Part shown: in pieces, positions 34,160-44,153 of the stretch | Numbering within the stretch: position 1 is the stretch's first letter | How the letters are laid out: every line of letters begins with the position of its first letter | DNA from: Roseibium hamelinense | GTDB lineage: Bacteria; Pseudomonadota; Alphaproteobacteria; Rhizobiales; Stappiaceae | Length of the DNA: 64,000 bases | NCBI RefSeq assembly: GCF_007830545.1 | Contig: NZ_VLLF01000001.1 | Location: 682,001-746,000, forward strand | Direction of reading: 5' to 3' | The notes under the pieces: generated by a model | The model's input: only the letters and a program-made list of their open reading frames with translations | The model's database searches: none | What the model was told of the DNA's origin: nothing | Made by a program: the position numbers and the translations under genes

Positions 34160-35119
34160 CTATGTTTTGGCCGCAGGGGCTGGAGCTTGCGCCGTGCCCT
34201 TGGTTTCCGCGTCGTCTGAACTTCCGTCATTGCGCAGTCTTAGCAGAATCAGGAATGGCGCTGCGAGGAAGATCGACGAGTAAGTACCGATCAGAATGCC
34301 AAAAATCATCGCTAGCGTGAACGACTGAATAACTTCACCACCGAAAACATAGAGTGAAATCAGCGCAAGAAGCGTCGTAACGGAGGTCAGCACGGTGCGC
34401 GACAAGGTTTCGTTGATCGACTTGTCCAAGAGGTCGGGCAAAGCCATCTTCTTGTATTTTCGCAGGTTCTCGCGGATCCGGTCATAGACCACCACCGTGT
34501 CGTTCAGCGAGTACCCGATGATCGTGAGAACGGCCGCGATACTCGACAATGAAAAGTCGAGCTGCAGGATCACGAACAGGCCGATTGTGACCAGAACATC
34601 GTTCACTGTGGTCAGGATCGCGCCGACGGCAAACTGCCATTCAAACCGGAACCAGATGTAGATAAGGATCGCGAACAACGAGCCCGCCACCGCTATAGAC
34701 CCGGCAATCGCAAGCTCGCCGGACACTCTCGGCCCAACCACCTCGACGCGCCGGAACTCGAAATCCTCTTTCTCGAACATCGCACGCATTTGGCCGACAA
34801 CCGCTTGCTGAGCGAGTTCACCGCCCGGTTGCTCTTCCACACGCACCAGCACTTCGTCCGGGTCGCCGAACTGCTGAACCTGAACGTCACCGAGGTTCAA
34901 GGTACCGATATCGGACCGGATTTGCGCGATATTTGCGACGCCAGGCGTCTTCATCTCGATGATGGTGCCGCCCTTGAAGTCGATGCCGTAATTCAGCCCA
35001 ACCGTGAAAAACAGTGCCAGCGAGGCCACTGCCATCACAATGGACAAGGGAAAGCTAACCTTCCGCAGCCACATGAAACGGTAGTGCGTGTTGTCGGGAA
35101 TAAGTCTTAGCAATGCCAT
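34160..35119 (-). CDS. secF: protein translocase subunit SecF
   Basis: The 319-residue SecF has six membrane segments: one near 23-42, then a periplasmic P1 region with GIDFKGGTIIEMKTPG, then five segments in the C-terminal half with TIIGYSLNDTVVVYDRIRENLRK, the strongly conserved family signature (about 205-227). With SecD it uses the proton-motive force to pull secreted proteins through SecYEG. It follows secD by 15 bp and precedes the Mth938-like gene. Confidence 0.96.
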   Translation of the reverse strand: MALLRLIPDNTHYRFMWLRKVSFPLSIVMAVASLALFFTVGLNYGIDFKGGTIIEMKTPGVANIAQIRSDIGTLNLGDVQVQQFGDPDEVLVRVEEQPGGELAQQAVVGQMRAMFEKEDFEFRRVEVVGPRVSGELAIAGSIAVAGSLFAILIYIWFRFEWQFAVGAILTTVNDVLVTIGLFVILQLDFSLSSIAAVLTIIGYSLNDTVVVYDRIRENLRKYKKMALPDLLDKSINETLSRTVLTSVTTLLALISLYVFGGEVIQSFTLAMIFGILIGTYSSIFLAAPFLILLRLRNDGSSDDAETKGTAQAPAPAAKT

Positions 35120-35134
35120 AAGTCTTCTCCCGGC

Positions 35135-36745
35135 TTATATTGGCAGTTTCGACGGCCGGCGTGTGCGCACCCAAATGGCGACCAGCAACCGGCTGAAGGT
35201 GAAGGCGGAAAACACCGTCGTAAAAATCCCGATGGCCAGTGTAACGGCAAAGCCGCGCACCGGACCCGACCCAAGCTGGAACAGGATAACTGCTGCGATG
35301 AGTGTCGTGACGTTGGCGTCCAGAATGGTTCCAAGCGCCCTCTTGTAGCCCGCATCAATGGCCGTGATCGCCGATCGTCCCGCGCGCGCCTCCTCTCGTA
35401 TTCGCTCGAAAATCAAGACGTTGGCATCAACTGCCATCCCGATCGTCAAGACGATCCCCGCAATGCCCGGCAGGGTCAGTGTTGCCTGCAGTGTCGTCAA
35501 CGCACCGAATATCAGAAGGATGTTTGCGACCAGCGCCAGGTCGGCGATCACGCCAAACCGGCCATAAGCGAGGATCATGAAAATGATTACGGCCGAACCG
35601 GCGATGATGGACGCCACCTCGCCGGCCGCGATCGAGTCCGCTCCAAGGCCCGGTCCGATCGACCGCTCTTCGATGACGGTCAACTTGGCCGGCAAGGCAC
35701 CGGCTCTTAGCAGAACGGCAAGATCATTGGCGCCGTCGACCGTGAAACTGCCTGAGATCTGCCCGGATCCGCCAGTAATCGGCTCGCGAATGACAGGCGC
35801 AGAAATCACCTCTTCATCCAGCACGATCGCGAACGGACGGCCGACATTTTGCTGCGTAATCGTCGAAAACTTGCGGGCGCCGGACGTGTTGAACCGGAAA
35901 TTCACAACAGGTTCGTTGGACCGCTGGTCAAAACTCACCTGCGCATCGACGAGATCCTCGCCACTGAGAAGCGGGGACTCTTCCAGCAAATAAGGAAGTG
36001 GCGGATCATCAATCGAATAGCGCACGATCGTGCCGACCGGCGGGCGGTTCTGGAGCGCCTGTTCAGCAGACATCGACGTGTCGACCATGTGGAAGGTGAG
36101 CTGCGCGGTCTGGCCAACGAGATCCTTCAACCGTTCCGGATCCGCTTCGCCCGGCGCCTCGACCAGAATCCGGTCGGTCCCCTGACGCTGGATGTTCGGT
36201 TCTGTTGTGCCGATTTCATCAACACGGCGGCGGATAACTTCGATGGATTGTTGAACGATCGACTGCAGGCGGTTATCGAGCCCGGCCTCGGAATAGGTGA
36301 AGCGGATCAAACCATCATCATTGACCGCAATGTCAAACTCATCGACTGGCTGCCCGCCAAACAGCGAAGATACCAAGGGGTTGCGCAGCTCTTCCAGACG
36401 CTGCTCCGCCTCGTTCAGACGGGTGAGATCCCGAATACGAACCTGTGCACCATCGCCTTGAACCCCCAGCCCGGTATAGCCGATGCGGGGCTGTTCGCGC
36501 AGCGCCACCCGGATCTCACCAACGAGCGATTGAAGCCGCTTGTTGATATAGTCCTGCTGATCGACCTCATAAAGAAGGTAGGCACCGCCTTGAAGATCCA
36601 GCCCGAGGACCATCTGCTTTTTCGGCAGGAAGTCAGGCCAGCTTTCAAGCGTCTTGGCGGAGAAGAAGTTTGGAAGGGTTGTGATAAACCCTGCAAAGAT
36701 CACCAGAACGATCAGCGCGATCTTCCAGCGGGCAAAATAAAGCAT
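35135..36745 (-). CDS. secD: protein translocase subunit SecD
   Basis: The 536-residue SecD has an N-terminal membrane segment, the motif VLGLDLQGGAYLLYEVD (D-block 1), a large periplasmic region with RRRVDEIGTTEPNIQRQGTDRILVEAPG, and a C-terminal five-segment domain with GMAVDANVLIFERIREEAR and LGTILDANVTTLIAAVILF. It pairs with SecF as a secretion motor. It is 131 bp downstream of yajC, separated by a GC-rich perfect hairpin at 36771-36789. Confidence 0.96.
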   Translation of the reverse strand: MLYFARWKIALIVLVIFAGFITTLPNFFSAKTLESWPDFLPKKQMVLGLDLQGGAYLLYEVDQQDYINKRLQSLVGEIRVALREQPRIGYTGLGVQGDGAQVRIRDLTRLNEAEQRLEELRNPLVSSLFGGQPVDEFDIAVNDDGLIRFTYSEAGLDNRLQSIVQQSIEVIRRRVDEIGTTEPNIQRQGTDRILVEAPGEADPERLKDLVGQTAQLTFHMVDTSMSAEQALQNRPPVGTIVRYSIDDPPLPYLLEESPLLSGEDLVDAQVSFDQRSNEPVVNFRFNTSGARKFSTITQQNVGRPFAIVLDEEVISAPVIREPITGGSGQISGSFTVDGANDLAVLLRAGALPAKLTVIEERSIGPGLGADSIAAGEVASIIAGSAVIIFMILAYGRFGVIADLALVANILLIFGALTTLQATLTLPGIAGIVLTIGMAVDANVLIFERIREEARAGRSAITAIDAGYKRALGTILDANVTTLIAAVILFQLGSGPVRGFAVTLAIGIFTTVFSAFTFSRLLVAIWVRTRRPSKLPI

Positions 36746-36770
36746 GACGGAGGCCTGTGCTAAAGGGCCA

Positions 36771-36789
36771 GGCCGGCTTCAAGCCGGCC
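36771..36789. repeat. short perfect palindrome between yajC and secD
   Basis: GGCCGGCTT-C-AAGCCGGCC can fold into a compact hairpin in the yajC-secD intergenic transcript. It has no T-run, so it may stabilise or process the message rather than end it. Confidence 0.5.
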
Positions 36790-36876
36790 GGACAGACATT
36801 CATTCCAAAGAGTGTGGCCCTGCCTTAATGGCAATGTCAGGCCAAATGCGCGTGATGCGGCATGGTTGGCCGCGGA

Positions 36877-37209
36877 TCAGGCGCCCTCTTTCGCAGGCTC
36901 GGACTTGGATCGCACTTCCTGGACCATGGAACGTACGATACGCACTTTCACACCTTCTGACAGCTCAACCTGTATCTCGCCGTCATCAACCACTTTCGCG
37001 ACCTTGCCGATCAGACCGCCGGACGTGACGATGGTGTCGCCGCGGCGCAGGTTTGCGACCAGCTCCTGGTGCTGTTTCATGCGCTGGCGCTGCGGGCGGA
37101 TAATCAGGAAGTACATGATCGCAAAGATCAGCACGAACGGCAGAAGGGACAAAAGGAAGTCCTGACCTCCTGCGCCGGCGGCCTGTGCGTATGCGGGTGT
37201 GACTAGCAT
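36877..37209 (-). CDS. yajC: preprotein translocase accessory protein YajC
   Basis: The 110-residue protein has the usual YajC plan: a short periplasmic N-terminus, one membrane segment (LLSLLPFVLIFAIMYFLII, about 19-37), then RPQRQRMKQHQELVANLRRGDTIVTSGGLIGKV and a short beta-rich tail. It associates with SecDF. It is the first gene of the yajC-secD-secF operon, as in most bacteria. Confidence 0.95.
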   Translation of the reverse strand: MLVTPAYAQAAGAGGQDFLLSLLPFVLIFAIMYFLIIRPQRQRMKQHQELVANLRRGDTIVTSGGLIGKVAKVVDDGEIQVELSEGVKVRIVRSMVQEVRSKSEPAKEGA

Positions 37210-37433
37210 TCAACTCTCCTAGGAAGGCCAAGCCGACGCTCCTGCAGGGCGGGCGCGGCTGACTGGCCGTTTTTATGTGGCGCGGACTATAACGGTGGCG
37301 AGCCGGTTTTCAAGGGATCGGCTGACCAATTGGCGTACCAGAACCGGCTATCCCGGCGTTTTCGCGGTCATTCCTCCGTGTTAGTGCTCGCCTTGATAAA
37401 GGACCGCCCTCACATGGGCGTTTTGACAATGGG

Positions 37434-38318
37434 ATGCAAGAACGAATGTCACAGCACAGCGAGATTGAAAAACTCAACGCAAAACTCGATTCGCTGCTCG
37501 AGCTGGTAAGCCGCGCTTTTCCGCCGCGCCCCGCGCGCCCGGATATGGAGAGCGCAGATGCCTTTGTCTGGTTGCCCCGCCCTGGCGAACTGCAGCCGGT
37601 GCCCAAGGTGAACCGGGTCGACATTTCACTGCTGTGTGCCGTTTCCAGGGTTCGCGACCTGCTTCTCGACAATACCAAGCGGTTTGCCAAGGGACTGCCA
37701 GCCAACAATGCCTTGCTGTGGGGCGCTCGCGGCATGGGTAAGTCGGCCCTCGTGAAAGCAGTCCACGCTGCCGTGAATGCGGCAGATGAGACACCGTCAT
37801 TGAAACTCATCGAGATTCACCGGGAGGATATTGAAAGCCTCCCTGCCCTCATGGCACTGATCCGCGCAGAAAACCATCGCTTTTTAGTGTTTTGCGACGA
37901 TCTGAGTTTCGACACGGATGACACGTCCTACAAGTCTCTCAAGGCTGTTTTGGAGGGCGGGATTGAAGGCCGGCCCGACAATGTCCTATTCTATGCAACC
38001 TCGAACCGCCGCCACCTTTTGCCGCGGGACATGATCGAAAATGAGCGCTCGACTGCGATCAATCCGGCCGAAGCTGTAGAGGAGAAAGTGTCCCTTTCCG
38101 ACCGTTTCGGGTTGTGGCTCGGGTTTCACAAATGCAGTCAGGACGATTATCTGGATATGGTTCGCGGATATGCCGCGCATTTTGAGCTCGCAATTGCCCC
38201 AGATGACCTGCGGGCGCAGGCGCTTGAATGGGCAACCACGCGGGGCAGCCGGTCGGGACGCGTTGCCTATCAATTCATCCAGGATCTCGCAGGACGTCAG
38301 GGCAAGGTTCTGGATTGA
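37434..38318 (+). CDS. AAA-type ATPase of the DUF815 family
   Basis: The 294-residue protein has Walker A GARGMGKSALVKAVH (about 100-114), Walker B FLVFCDDLSFDTDD and sensor block NVLFYATSNRRHLLPRDMIENE, which together mark the DUF815 AAA family (YcjX-unrelated, often annotated as predicted ATPase). The closing GLWLGFHKCSQDDYLDMVRGYAAHF and RSGRVAYQFIQDL are also family-typical. Either ATG 37434 or ATG 37446 could be the start. The gene is divergent from yajC. Its client is unknown. Confidence 0.88.
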   Translation: MQERMSQHSEIEKLNAKLDSLLELVSRAFPPRPARPDMESADAFVWLPRPGELQPVPKVNRVDISLLCAVSRVRDLLLDNTKRFAKGLPANNALLWGARGMGKSALVKAVHAAVNAADETPSLKLIEIHREDIESLPALMALIRAENHRFLVFCDDLSFDTDDTSYKSLKAVLEGGIEGRPDNVLFYATSNRRHLLPRDMIENERSTAINPAEAVEEKVSLSDRFGLWLGFHKCSQDDYLDMVRGYAAHFELAIAPDDLRAQALEWATTRGSRSGRVAYQFIQDLAGRQGKVLD

Positions 38319-38420
38319 CCGCGCTATCTATATGTTTGTGTGCTAAAATTATTGATTGCTTGATCAATCCGGCGTGTCATTCTGCCCGGTATTTTATTAT
38401 CGGGTTTCGGAGACATTCCT

Positions 38421-38921
38421 TTGGCACGCAAAATTCTATGCTTACAGATTTCGAAAGTCTGCCTCGTCGCAAGCGCGGGGCTTTTTGCCTTCCTCGCAGG
38501 CTTGTCCAACATTCAGGATCCACATGCCAACATGCCTTTTGTCCGGCATGTCCTTTCAATGGATACCGTTTTTGCCGACAACCCGTTGTCCTGGCGGGCA
38601 ATCACCAACACTGCCGTCCATACATTTGCATTCGGGGCGATTGTGTTTGTTGAATTTGCGGTAGCGGCGCTGTGTTTTTTGGGTGCGCTCAATCTGGCAC
38701 GCGCCGCGGGTAAATCACCCGCCGCATTTCACGATTCAAAAGGTTTGGCATGCCTCGGCCTGACCTTGGGCATTCTTCTTTGGTTTACCGGCTTCATGAC
38801 TATCGGCGGGGAGTGGTTCTTGATGTGGCAAAGCACCCAATGGTCTGGCATTGATGCCGCTTTCCGGTTTTCCGCGCTACTGCTGCTCATGCTGGTTTTC
38901 GTTCAGCAGCCGGAAGCCTGA
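38421..38921 (+). CDS. DUF2165 small membrane protein
   Basis: The 166-residue protein has four predicted membrane segments (about 8-26, 62-90, 106-128, 145-163) and the DUF2165 motifs GLSNIQDPHANMPFVRHVLSMDT and TGFMTIGGEWFLMWQSTQWSG. Function is not known for the family. It starts at TTG 38421, supported by GGAG eight bases upstream. An intrinsic terminator follows at 38962. Confidence 0.85.
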   Translation: MARKILCLQISKVCLVASAGLFAFLAGLSNIQDPHANMPFVRHVLSMDTVFADNPLSWRAITNTAVHTFAFGAIVFVEFAVAALCFLGALNLARAAGKSPAAFHDSKGLACLGLTLGILLWFTGFMTIGGEWFLMWQSTQWSGIDAAFRFSALLLLMLVFVQQPEA

Positions 38922-38961
38922 CGTTCCGCTCACCCCGCCAGATACGCTGCGACACAACAAA

Positions 38962-38991
38962 AAAAGCCGCCCATCGGACCGGGCGGCTTTT
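38962..38991. terminator. intrinsic terminator between DUF2165 gene and nlpD
   Basis: AAAAGCCGCCC pairs perfectly with GGGCGGCTTTT over an eight-base loop, with A-run and T-run ends. It serves the DUF2165 gene on the plus strand and the convergent nlpD gene on the minus strand. Confidence 0.88.
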
Positions 38992-39008
38992 CATTGCAGG
39001 AGAACGGA

Positions 39009-40415
39009 TCAGCTTTTCGGGAGATAAATCAGTGGGTCGACTGGCTTGTTTCCCTTGCGCAGCTCGAAATGCACCTGCGGCTGGCTGACGGACCCGGTGT
39101 TCCCGGCCAGACCAACAACATCGCCCCGGCGCACATTGTCACCGCGCTTGACCTTCAGCTCGCTGTTATGCGCGTATGCAGACACCCAGCCATCGTCATG
39201 GCGGATCAGAACCAGATTGCCGTAACCTTTCAGCTCGTTGCCCGAATAAATCACGGTACCGTCATCAGCCGCCTTAACAGGTGTCCCCTCCGGAACGGCG
39301 AGATTAACGCCGTCATTGCGTGCACCGCCCGGCTTTGATCCGAACTCGGAGATGATCCGGCCTCGTACTGGCCAGCGGAATTGCGGGCCCTCTGTTGCCA
39401 CCGGATCAACGCTTGCAACAATGGCGGGTCGCTGGATCGGTTCGGTCGGACGGGCTTCGCCGCCAGTTTCGGTGGAAGATACCGACGCGTTTGTTACCGT
39501 GCGAACGGGTTGTGCGGGATCCTTCGGCGCCGCTGGCGACGGTGTCTTGATGGACGCGGTTGTCAGGGATCTATTGCCGACCGGCTTTCGCTTTGGCAAG
39601 GCACTGACCGTCACGGGAGCGGGCTGAGATGCGCCGGCAGGGCCGGACTGCACCTGGGTAAAGGTCGGTTGCTGCACCGGCTTTTTGTCTGGTGCCGGAG
39701 CGGAACCTGCAGTTTGAGGCACAGACGCAGTTGTCAGCACCGGTGAAGCCGATGGCAAGCGGACAGGAGCGCTGCCGCTCAAGTCATTTCGTGCCGTTGT
39801 GGTTCCCCCGCCATGAACATAGGTCGGGATAATGATGGACTGACCGGCCTGAACGTCATTGGCGCTGGACAGCCCATTGACCTTCAATACGGCTTTTTCC
39901 GGCACACCATATCGGCGCGACAGCGATGAGACGGTCTCGCCTTGGCGGACGGGCACACGTGTTCCGCCGGTCGACGTCCAGCCCTTCCAGCTTGCGCCGG
40001 CAACCTCAGGTGCAGGGGCCGTGGCGACCGGCGTGATCTGACGCGGCTGGGAAACGGAAGGCGCTGGCAACGGCGCTGCGGAAACAGCAGTCGGGCTATT
40101 CAACGGCTGAGCGCGCGCTGGGACCGGCGCCTGTGACGGGATCGACCCGGTATAAACCGGCTGCGAGGACTGCTGCGGTAAACCTGCGCTGGTTCCGCCG
40201 GGCCCGCTGGCAATATCCTGATAGGAAGGTTGGGAGTTTCCGCCGAGAATGGCGCGCTGATTGTCAGTCCCGCCGGTATAGACCGGCGCTTCGCCGAACC
40301 GCTCGGTTGCCGCACTACATCCTGCCAGAAACGCGGCACTTATGGATATAAGAGCAACCCTGTTGAAAAGGTCGCTGCGGAGGATACGCGTCCGCTTTTT
40401 CATCGCTCTACTCAA
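39009..40415 (-). CDS. nlpD: NlpD-like LysM/M23 lipoprotein (amidase activator)
   Basis: The 468-residue protein has a lipoprotein signal (ISISAAFLAGCS, Cys near residue 33), a long Pro/Ala/Ser-rich linker, one LysM repeat (about 155-200: VRQGETVSSLSRRYGVPEKAVLKVNGL) and a C-terminal M23 (LytM) domain (about 345-465: GRIISEFGSKPGG, GNLVLIRHDDGWVSAYAHNSEL, PQVHFELRKG). The first zinc ligand His of active peptidases (HxxxD) is replaced in GARNDGVNLAVP, so it is probably a non-catalytic activator of cell-wall amidases, like NlpD. Gene order serS-surE-pcm-nlpD supports the symbol. Confidence 0.85.
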   Translation of the reverse strand: MSRAMKKRTRILRSDLFNRVALISISAAFLAGCSAATERFGEAPVYTGGTDNQRAILGGNSQPSYQDIASGPGGTSAGLPQQSSQPVYTGSIPSQAPVPARAQPLNSPTAVSAAPLPAPSVSQPRQITPVATAPAPEVAGASWKGWTSTGGTRVPVRQGETVSSLSRRYGVPEKAVLKVNGLSSANDVQAGQSIIIPTYVHGGGTTTARNDLSGSAPVRLPSASPVLTTASVPQTAGSAPAPDKKPVQQPTFTQVQSGPAGASQPAPVTVSALPKRKPVGNRSLTTASIKTPSPAAPKDPAQPVRTVTNASVSSTETGGEARPTEPIQRPAIVASVDPVATEGPQFRWPVRGRIISEFGSKPGGARNDGVNLAVPEGTPVKAADDGTVIYSGNELKGYGNLVLIRHDDGWVSAYAHNSELKVKRGDNVRRGDVVGLAGNTGSVSQPQVHFELRKGNKPVDPLIYLPKS

Positions 40416-40531
40416 ACCGATACAGTGAACTGTTATGGTTAAGAGTAAAAACCATTAAGGTTTATAAAGACTGAATGGATTTGAGAAAATCCAATACAGT
40501 CCCGCCAGAACGCAAGGGCGGGCACCAAGCC

Positions 40532-41236
40532 TTACAGGATTTCGGCAACGCCCCTTGTTAACCCGACACTTCTGACCTGGCCCAGCGGATCGGCGACGTC
40601 CGCCGTCTCGGTGCGGCGGATTCGTGTGAGGACCTGTGGAGATCCTGGCGGGCCAACCGGCGCAATGATCATGCCCGCCGGCGCAAGCTGTGTGTAAAGA
40701 ACCTCTGGGATCTCGGTGACCGATCCAGTCAGGATGATCCGGTCGAATGGCGCCCGGCTTTTCAATCCCGCCAACCCGTCGGCGTGGTGTACCGTAACCG
40801 TGTTCAATTTCAACGCCGCCAGCCTTTGCGCTGCGAGCGCGGACAGGCTCCTGTAGCGGTCGATGGTCTCGACGCGGCCGGCAAGATGGCCCAGCACTGC
40901 CGCCTGGTATCCCGAGCCTGTGCCGATCTCCAGGACCGCATGGTCGGGTTTAATCTGAAGAGCCTGGGCGATCAGGGCGACGCGCGAGGGCGCCGATACC
41001 ACCTGTCCGCATTCGATCGGCAGTTGCGCATCGTCATAGGCAAGCCGGTGATAACGGGCTGCGAGGAACAGCCGGCGCGGCACACGCTCAATCGCAGACA
41101 AGACAGCCCGGTCTCCGATTCCGCGCCCGCGCAAGGTCAAGACAAGGGCCGCCCTCGCCTCGGCTTCGTCGGGCGCTACCCTGGCTGCTTCTTCAAAGAG
41201 CGCTGTTGAGCCGGCAGAGATCGCAGATCCTGACAT
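40532..41236 (-). CDS. pcm: protein-L-isoaspartate O-methyltransferase
   Basis: The 234-residue methyltransferase has the PCMT blocks VPRRLFLAARYHRLAYDDAQLPI and the SAM-binding motif LEIGTGSGYQAAVLGHLAG, then HHADGLAGLKSRAPFDRIILTGSVTEIPE. It methylates isoaspartyl residues of damaged proteins to start repair. The TGD of the canonical post-I region is slightly changed. It follows surE by 17 bp and precedes nlpD by 116 bp. Confidence 0.92.
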   Translation of the reverse strand: MSGSAISAGSTALFEEAARVAPDEAEARAALVLTLRGRGIGDRAVLSAIERVPRRLFLAARYHRLAYDDAQLPIECGQVVSAPSRVALIAQALQIKPDHAVLEIGTGSGYQAAVLGHLAGRVETIDRYRSLSALAAQRLAALKLNTVTVHHADGLAGLKSRAPFDRIILTGSVTEIPEVLYTQLAPAGMIIAPVGPPGSPQVLTRIRRTETADVADPLGQVRSVGLTRGVAEIL

Positions 41237-41253
41237 GTCGCGCTGAGTGTTCC

Positions 41254-42012
41254 CTAAGAGAGGTCCCGGGCCAGGCCCGCCACCATGTCATGTGCAGTCA
41301 AGTCTATGCGCAAAGGCGTCACCGATACAAACCGGTCAGCGATTGCATGCAAGTCCGAGTTATCGCGAACAGACTTGCCTCGATCCCTAAACCCGAGCCA
41401 GTAGTAAGGGTATCCTCTCGGGTCACGCCGCTCATCAATCACAAGCCCGCTTTGCTCGTGATGCCCCTGAACAGTTGCCTTGATACCCTGCACCTGATCC
41501 GGTGCACAGGCCGGAAAATTCACATTGAACAAAGCGTAGTCAGGCAGCGACACTTGAAGCAACTTCTTGAAGAGTTCGGGTGCATGGGCCTCTGCAGTCT
41601 CGTAGGGCGGCTCAGAACTGATGTCCCAATTGTAGGCTTGGGACACGGCGATCGCCGGAATGCCAAGAATGGCCGCCTCCATTGCCCCGGCGACCGTGCC
41701 TGAGTAGGTCACGTCTTCCCCCAAATTCTGCCCCCTGTTTATACCGGACAAAACAAGATCCGGAAGCCCGGGCAAGACCTTGCGCACTCCCATGATCACG
41801 CAGTCGGTTGGCGTCCCCTTCAAGGCAAAGTGCTTTTCACTGACTTGGCGCAAACGGAGCGGTTCGCTCAATGTAAGCGAATGTGCAACGCCGCTCTGGT
41901 CGGTTTCCGGGGCAATCACCCAGATGTCATCGGATAGGCTGCGTGCAATGCGCTCCAGCGCCGAAAGGCCAGAGGAGTGAATGCCGTCATCATTGGTTAT
42001 CAGTATGCGCAT
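41254..42012 (-). CDS. surE: 5'-nucleotidase SurE
   Basis: The 252-residue protein opens with the metal-binding [14 protein letters not shown] (Asp8-Asp9) and has [27 protein letters not shown] and [28 protein letters not shown], all SurE landmarks. It dephosphorylates nucleoside monophosphates and polyphosphates. Its ATG overlaps the serS stop by one base (TGATG), showing translational coupling. Confidence 0.96.
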   Translation of the reverse strand: MRILITNDDGIHSSGLSALERIARSLSDDIWVIAPETDQSGVAHSLTLSEPLRLRQVSEKHFALKGTPTDCVIMGVRKVLPGLPDLVLSGINRGQNLGEDVTYSGTVAGAMEAAILGIPAIAVSQAYNWDISSEPPYETAEAHAPELFKKLLQVSLPDYALFNVNFPACAPDQVQGIKATVQGHHEQSGLVIDERRDPRGYPYYWLGFRDRGKSVRDNSDLHAIADRFVSVTPLRIDLTAHDMVAGLARDLS

Positions 42013-43292
42013 CAGCCGATTGTCTCCAACCCGTTCATGTAGGGCCGCAAGACATCGGGCACAGTGATTGAACCGTCACCATTTTGATAGTTCTCAACGA
42101 CCGCGATCAGCGCGCGCCCGACAGCCACACCGGAGCCGTTCAAGGTGTGAACATGCGACAGCTGTTTGGACCCTTCAGGCCGGTAGCGGGCGTTCATTCG
42201 GCGGGCCTGGAAATCACCGCAGACAGAACAGGACGAAATTTCGCGATAGGTGTCCTGCCCCGGCAGCCAAGCCTCGATGTCGTAGGTCTTGCGCGCACCA
42301 AACCCCATGTCCCCGGCACACAAGGTCATGACGCGGTAGTGAATGCCGAGCTTTTTCAAGACTGTTTCCGCGCAATCCAGCATGCGTTCAAGTTCTTCGA
42401 GGGATTTGTCGGGCGTTGTGACCGAAACAAGCTCGCATTTTTCAAACTGGTGCTGGCGCAGCATGCCGCGGGTATCCCGGCCGGCGGATCCGGCCTCGGA
42501 CCGGAAGCAATAGGTCAGGGCGGCAACCCGCAAGGGCAGCTCATCCTCTCCCAGGATTTCTCCGGCAATCAAGTTGGTCAGCGGCACTTCGGCCGTCGGG
42601 ATCATGTAGTGACCGGTTGTGGTCTTGAACTGGTCTTCCTCGAATTTCGGCAGCTGCCCGGTGCCGAAAAGCGGCGTTTCATTCACAAGAAGCGGCGGCG
42701 ACACTTCCGTATAGCCATGCTCTGCGGTGTGCAGATCGATCATGAACTGGCCAAGCGCACGCTCAAGCCGGGCAATTTGACCTTTCAGGACAACGAAACG
42801 CGAGCCGGACAGTTTTGCTGCCGTGGCGAAATCCATACCGCCAAGGTCCTCGCCAAGTTCGTAATGCTCTTTGGGGGCGGTATTGAAGCTGAAGGTCGGT
42901 TTTTCGCCGAATCCGCGGAAAAATACGTTGTCGTTTTCGTCTTCGCCTTCCGGCACATCCTCGTGCGGCACATTCGGGATACCGGCCATGGCCTCTTCCA
43001 AGGCAGCTACCAGCTTGCGCTCTTCTTCCTCGCCATTTTGAATGAACGATTTGATTTCGGCCACTTCATCGATCAGCTTTTGCGCGGATTCGTTGTCGCC
43101 CGACGCCTTGGCCTTGCCGATTTCCTTAGAGGCGGCATTGCGCCGCTCCTGGGCTTCCTGAAGCTTCGTGATATGCGCGCGGCGGGCATCGTCAAGGGAG
43201 ATCAGCTTTGCACTTGAGGCGTCATAGCCCCGTTTTGCAAGCGCCTTGTCAAAGGCTTCGCTGTTGTCTCTGATCCACTTGATATCAAACAT
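42012..43292 (-). CDS. serS: seryl-tRNA synthetase
   Basis: The 426-residue class II synthetase has the N-terminal antiparallel coiled-coil arm (about 30-105, [23 protein letters not shown]) that reads tRNA-Ser, motif 2 ([31 protein letters not shown], in parts) and motif 3 ([20 protein letters not shown]). It charges tRNA-Ser with serine. It is the start of serS-surE-pcm-nlpD and lies 63 bp after tatC. Confidence 0.97.
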   Translation of the reverse strand: MFDIKWIRDNSEAFDKALAKRGYDASSAKLISLDDARRAHITKLQEAQERRNAASKEIGKAKASGDNESAQKLIDEVAEIKSFIQNGEEEERKLVAALEEAMAGIPNVPHEDVPEGEDENDNVFFRGFGEKPTFSFNTAPKEHYELGEDLGGMDFATAAKLSGSRFVVLKGQIARLERALGQFMIDLHTAEHGYTEVSPPLLVNETPLFGTGQLPKFEEDQFKTTTGHYMIPTAEVPLTNLIAGEILGEDELPLRVAALTYCFRSEAGSAGRDTRGMLRQHQFEKCELVSVTTPDKSLEELERMLDCAETVLKKLGIHYRVMTLCAGDMGFGARKTYDIEAWLPGQDTYREISSCSVCGDFQARRMNARYRPEGSKQLSHVHTLNGSGVAVGRALIAVVENYQNGDGSITVPDVLRPYMNGLETIG

Positions 43293-43355
43293 GGTAGGTC
43301 CCGGAACGACGGAGTGATGGGCCGACCGCCGAGCCGGGCGTCAAGGGGATGCGGA

Positions 43356-44153
43356 TCAGGCTGAGTTTTCAGCCTCTTCCGCAGCTTCTTTTTCCGCCCG
43401 TTTCCGCTCGACGAGTCTTACTGAAATGATGGAGACTTCGTAGAGAAGGAGCGTTGGCAGTGCAAGGCCGATCTGAGAGATCGGATCCGGCGGCGTCAAA
43501 ACGGCTGCGGCCACGAAGGCTCCGACAACCGCATATTTGCGCTTCTGTTTCAGGCTCTCAGCAGTGACCATTCCGGCCCGGCCAAGCAGCGTCAGCACGA
43601 CAGGCAGCTGAAACACGAGCCCGAATGCGAAGATCAGGATCATGATCAGGCCGAGATATTCACTCACCCTTGGCAACAGCGAAATCGCGGCTTGTCCGGC
43701 GGCACCGTCCTGCTCCATCGAGAGGAAGAACGTCATCGCCATGGGCATGACCAGGAAATAGACCAGACACGCGCCGATCAAAAACAGGATCGGTGTTGCG
43801 ACCAGGAACGGCAGGAACGCGCCACGTTCTTCCTTGTAGAGCCCGGGCGCCACGAACATGTAGAGTTGGCTCGCTATCACCGGAAAAGCGAGAAAAAGCG
43901 CGCCGAACAAAGCCAGTTTCAGCTGGGTGAAGAAGTATTCCTGTGGCGCCGTGTAAATCAGTTCGATCGACCGGGTTTCGCCCGCCGCCCGTTCATAGGG
44001 CACCACAAGAATGTTGAAGATGTCGGTCGCAAAAAAGAAGCAAACGATAAACATGACGAGGATTGCGGCGATCGACCACATGAGCCGCTGGCGCAGCTCG
44101 ATCAAATGCTCAATCAAGGGCGCCTTGCTGGCGTCGATATCTTCCTGGCTCAT
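43356..44153 (-). CDS. tatC: Sec-independent translocase subunit TatC
   Basis: The 265-residue protein has six membrane segments and the TatC signature: N-terminal APLIEHLIELRQRL, TAPQEYFFTQLKLALFGALFLAFPVIASQLYMFVAPGLYKEER and YAVVGAFVAAAVLTPPDPISQ. It binds twin-arginine signal peptides. The start overlaps tatB by four bases (ATGA). Confidence 0.97.
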   Translation of the reverse strand: MSQEDIDASKAPLIEHLIELRQRLMWSIAAILVMFIVCFFFATDIFNILVVPYERAAGETRSIELIYTAPQEYFFTQLKLALFGALFLAFPVIASQLYMFVAPGLYKEERGAFLPFLVATPILFLIGACLVYFLVMPMAMTFFLSMEQDGAAGQAAISLLPRVSEYLGLIMILIFAFGLVFQLPVVLTLLGRAGMVTAESLKQKRKYAVVGAFVAAAVLTPPDPISQIGLALPTLLLYEVSIISVRLVERKRAEKEAAEEAENSA

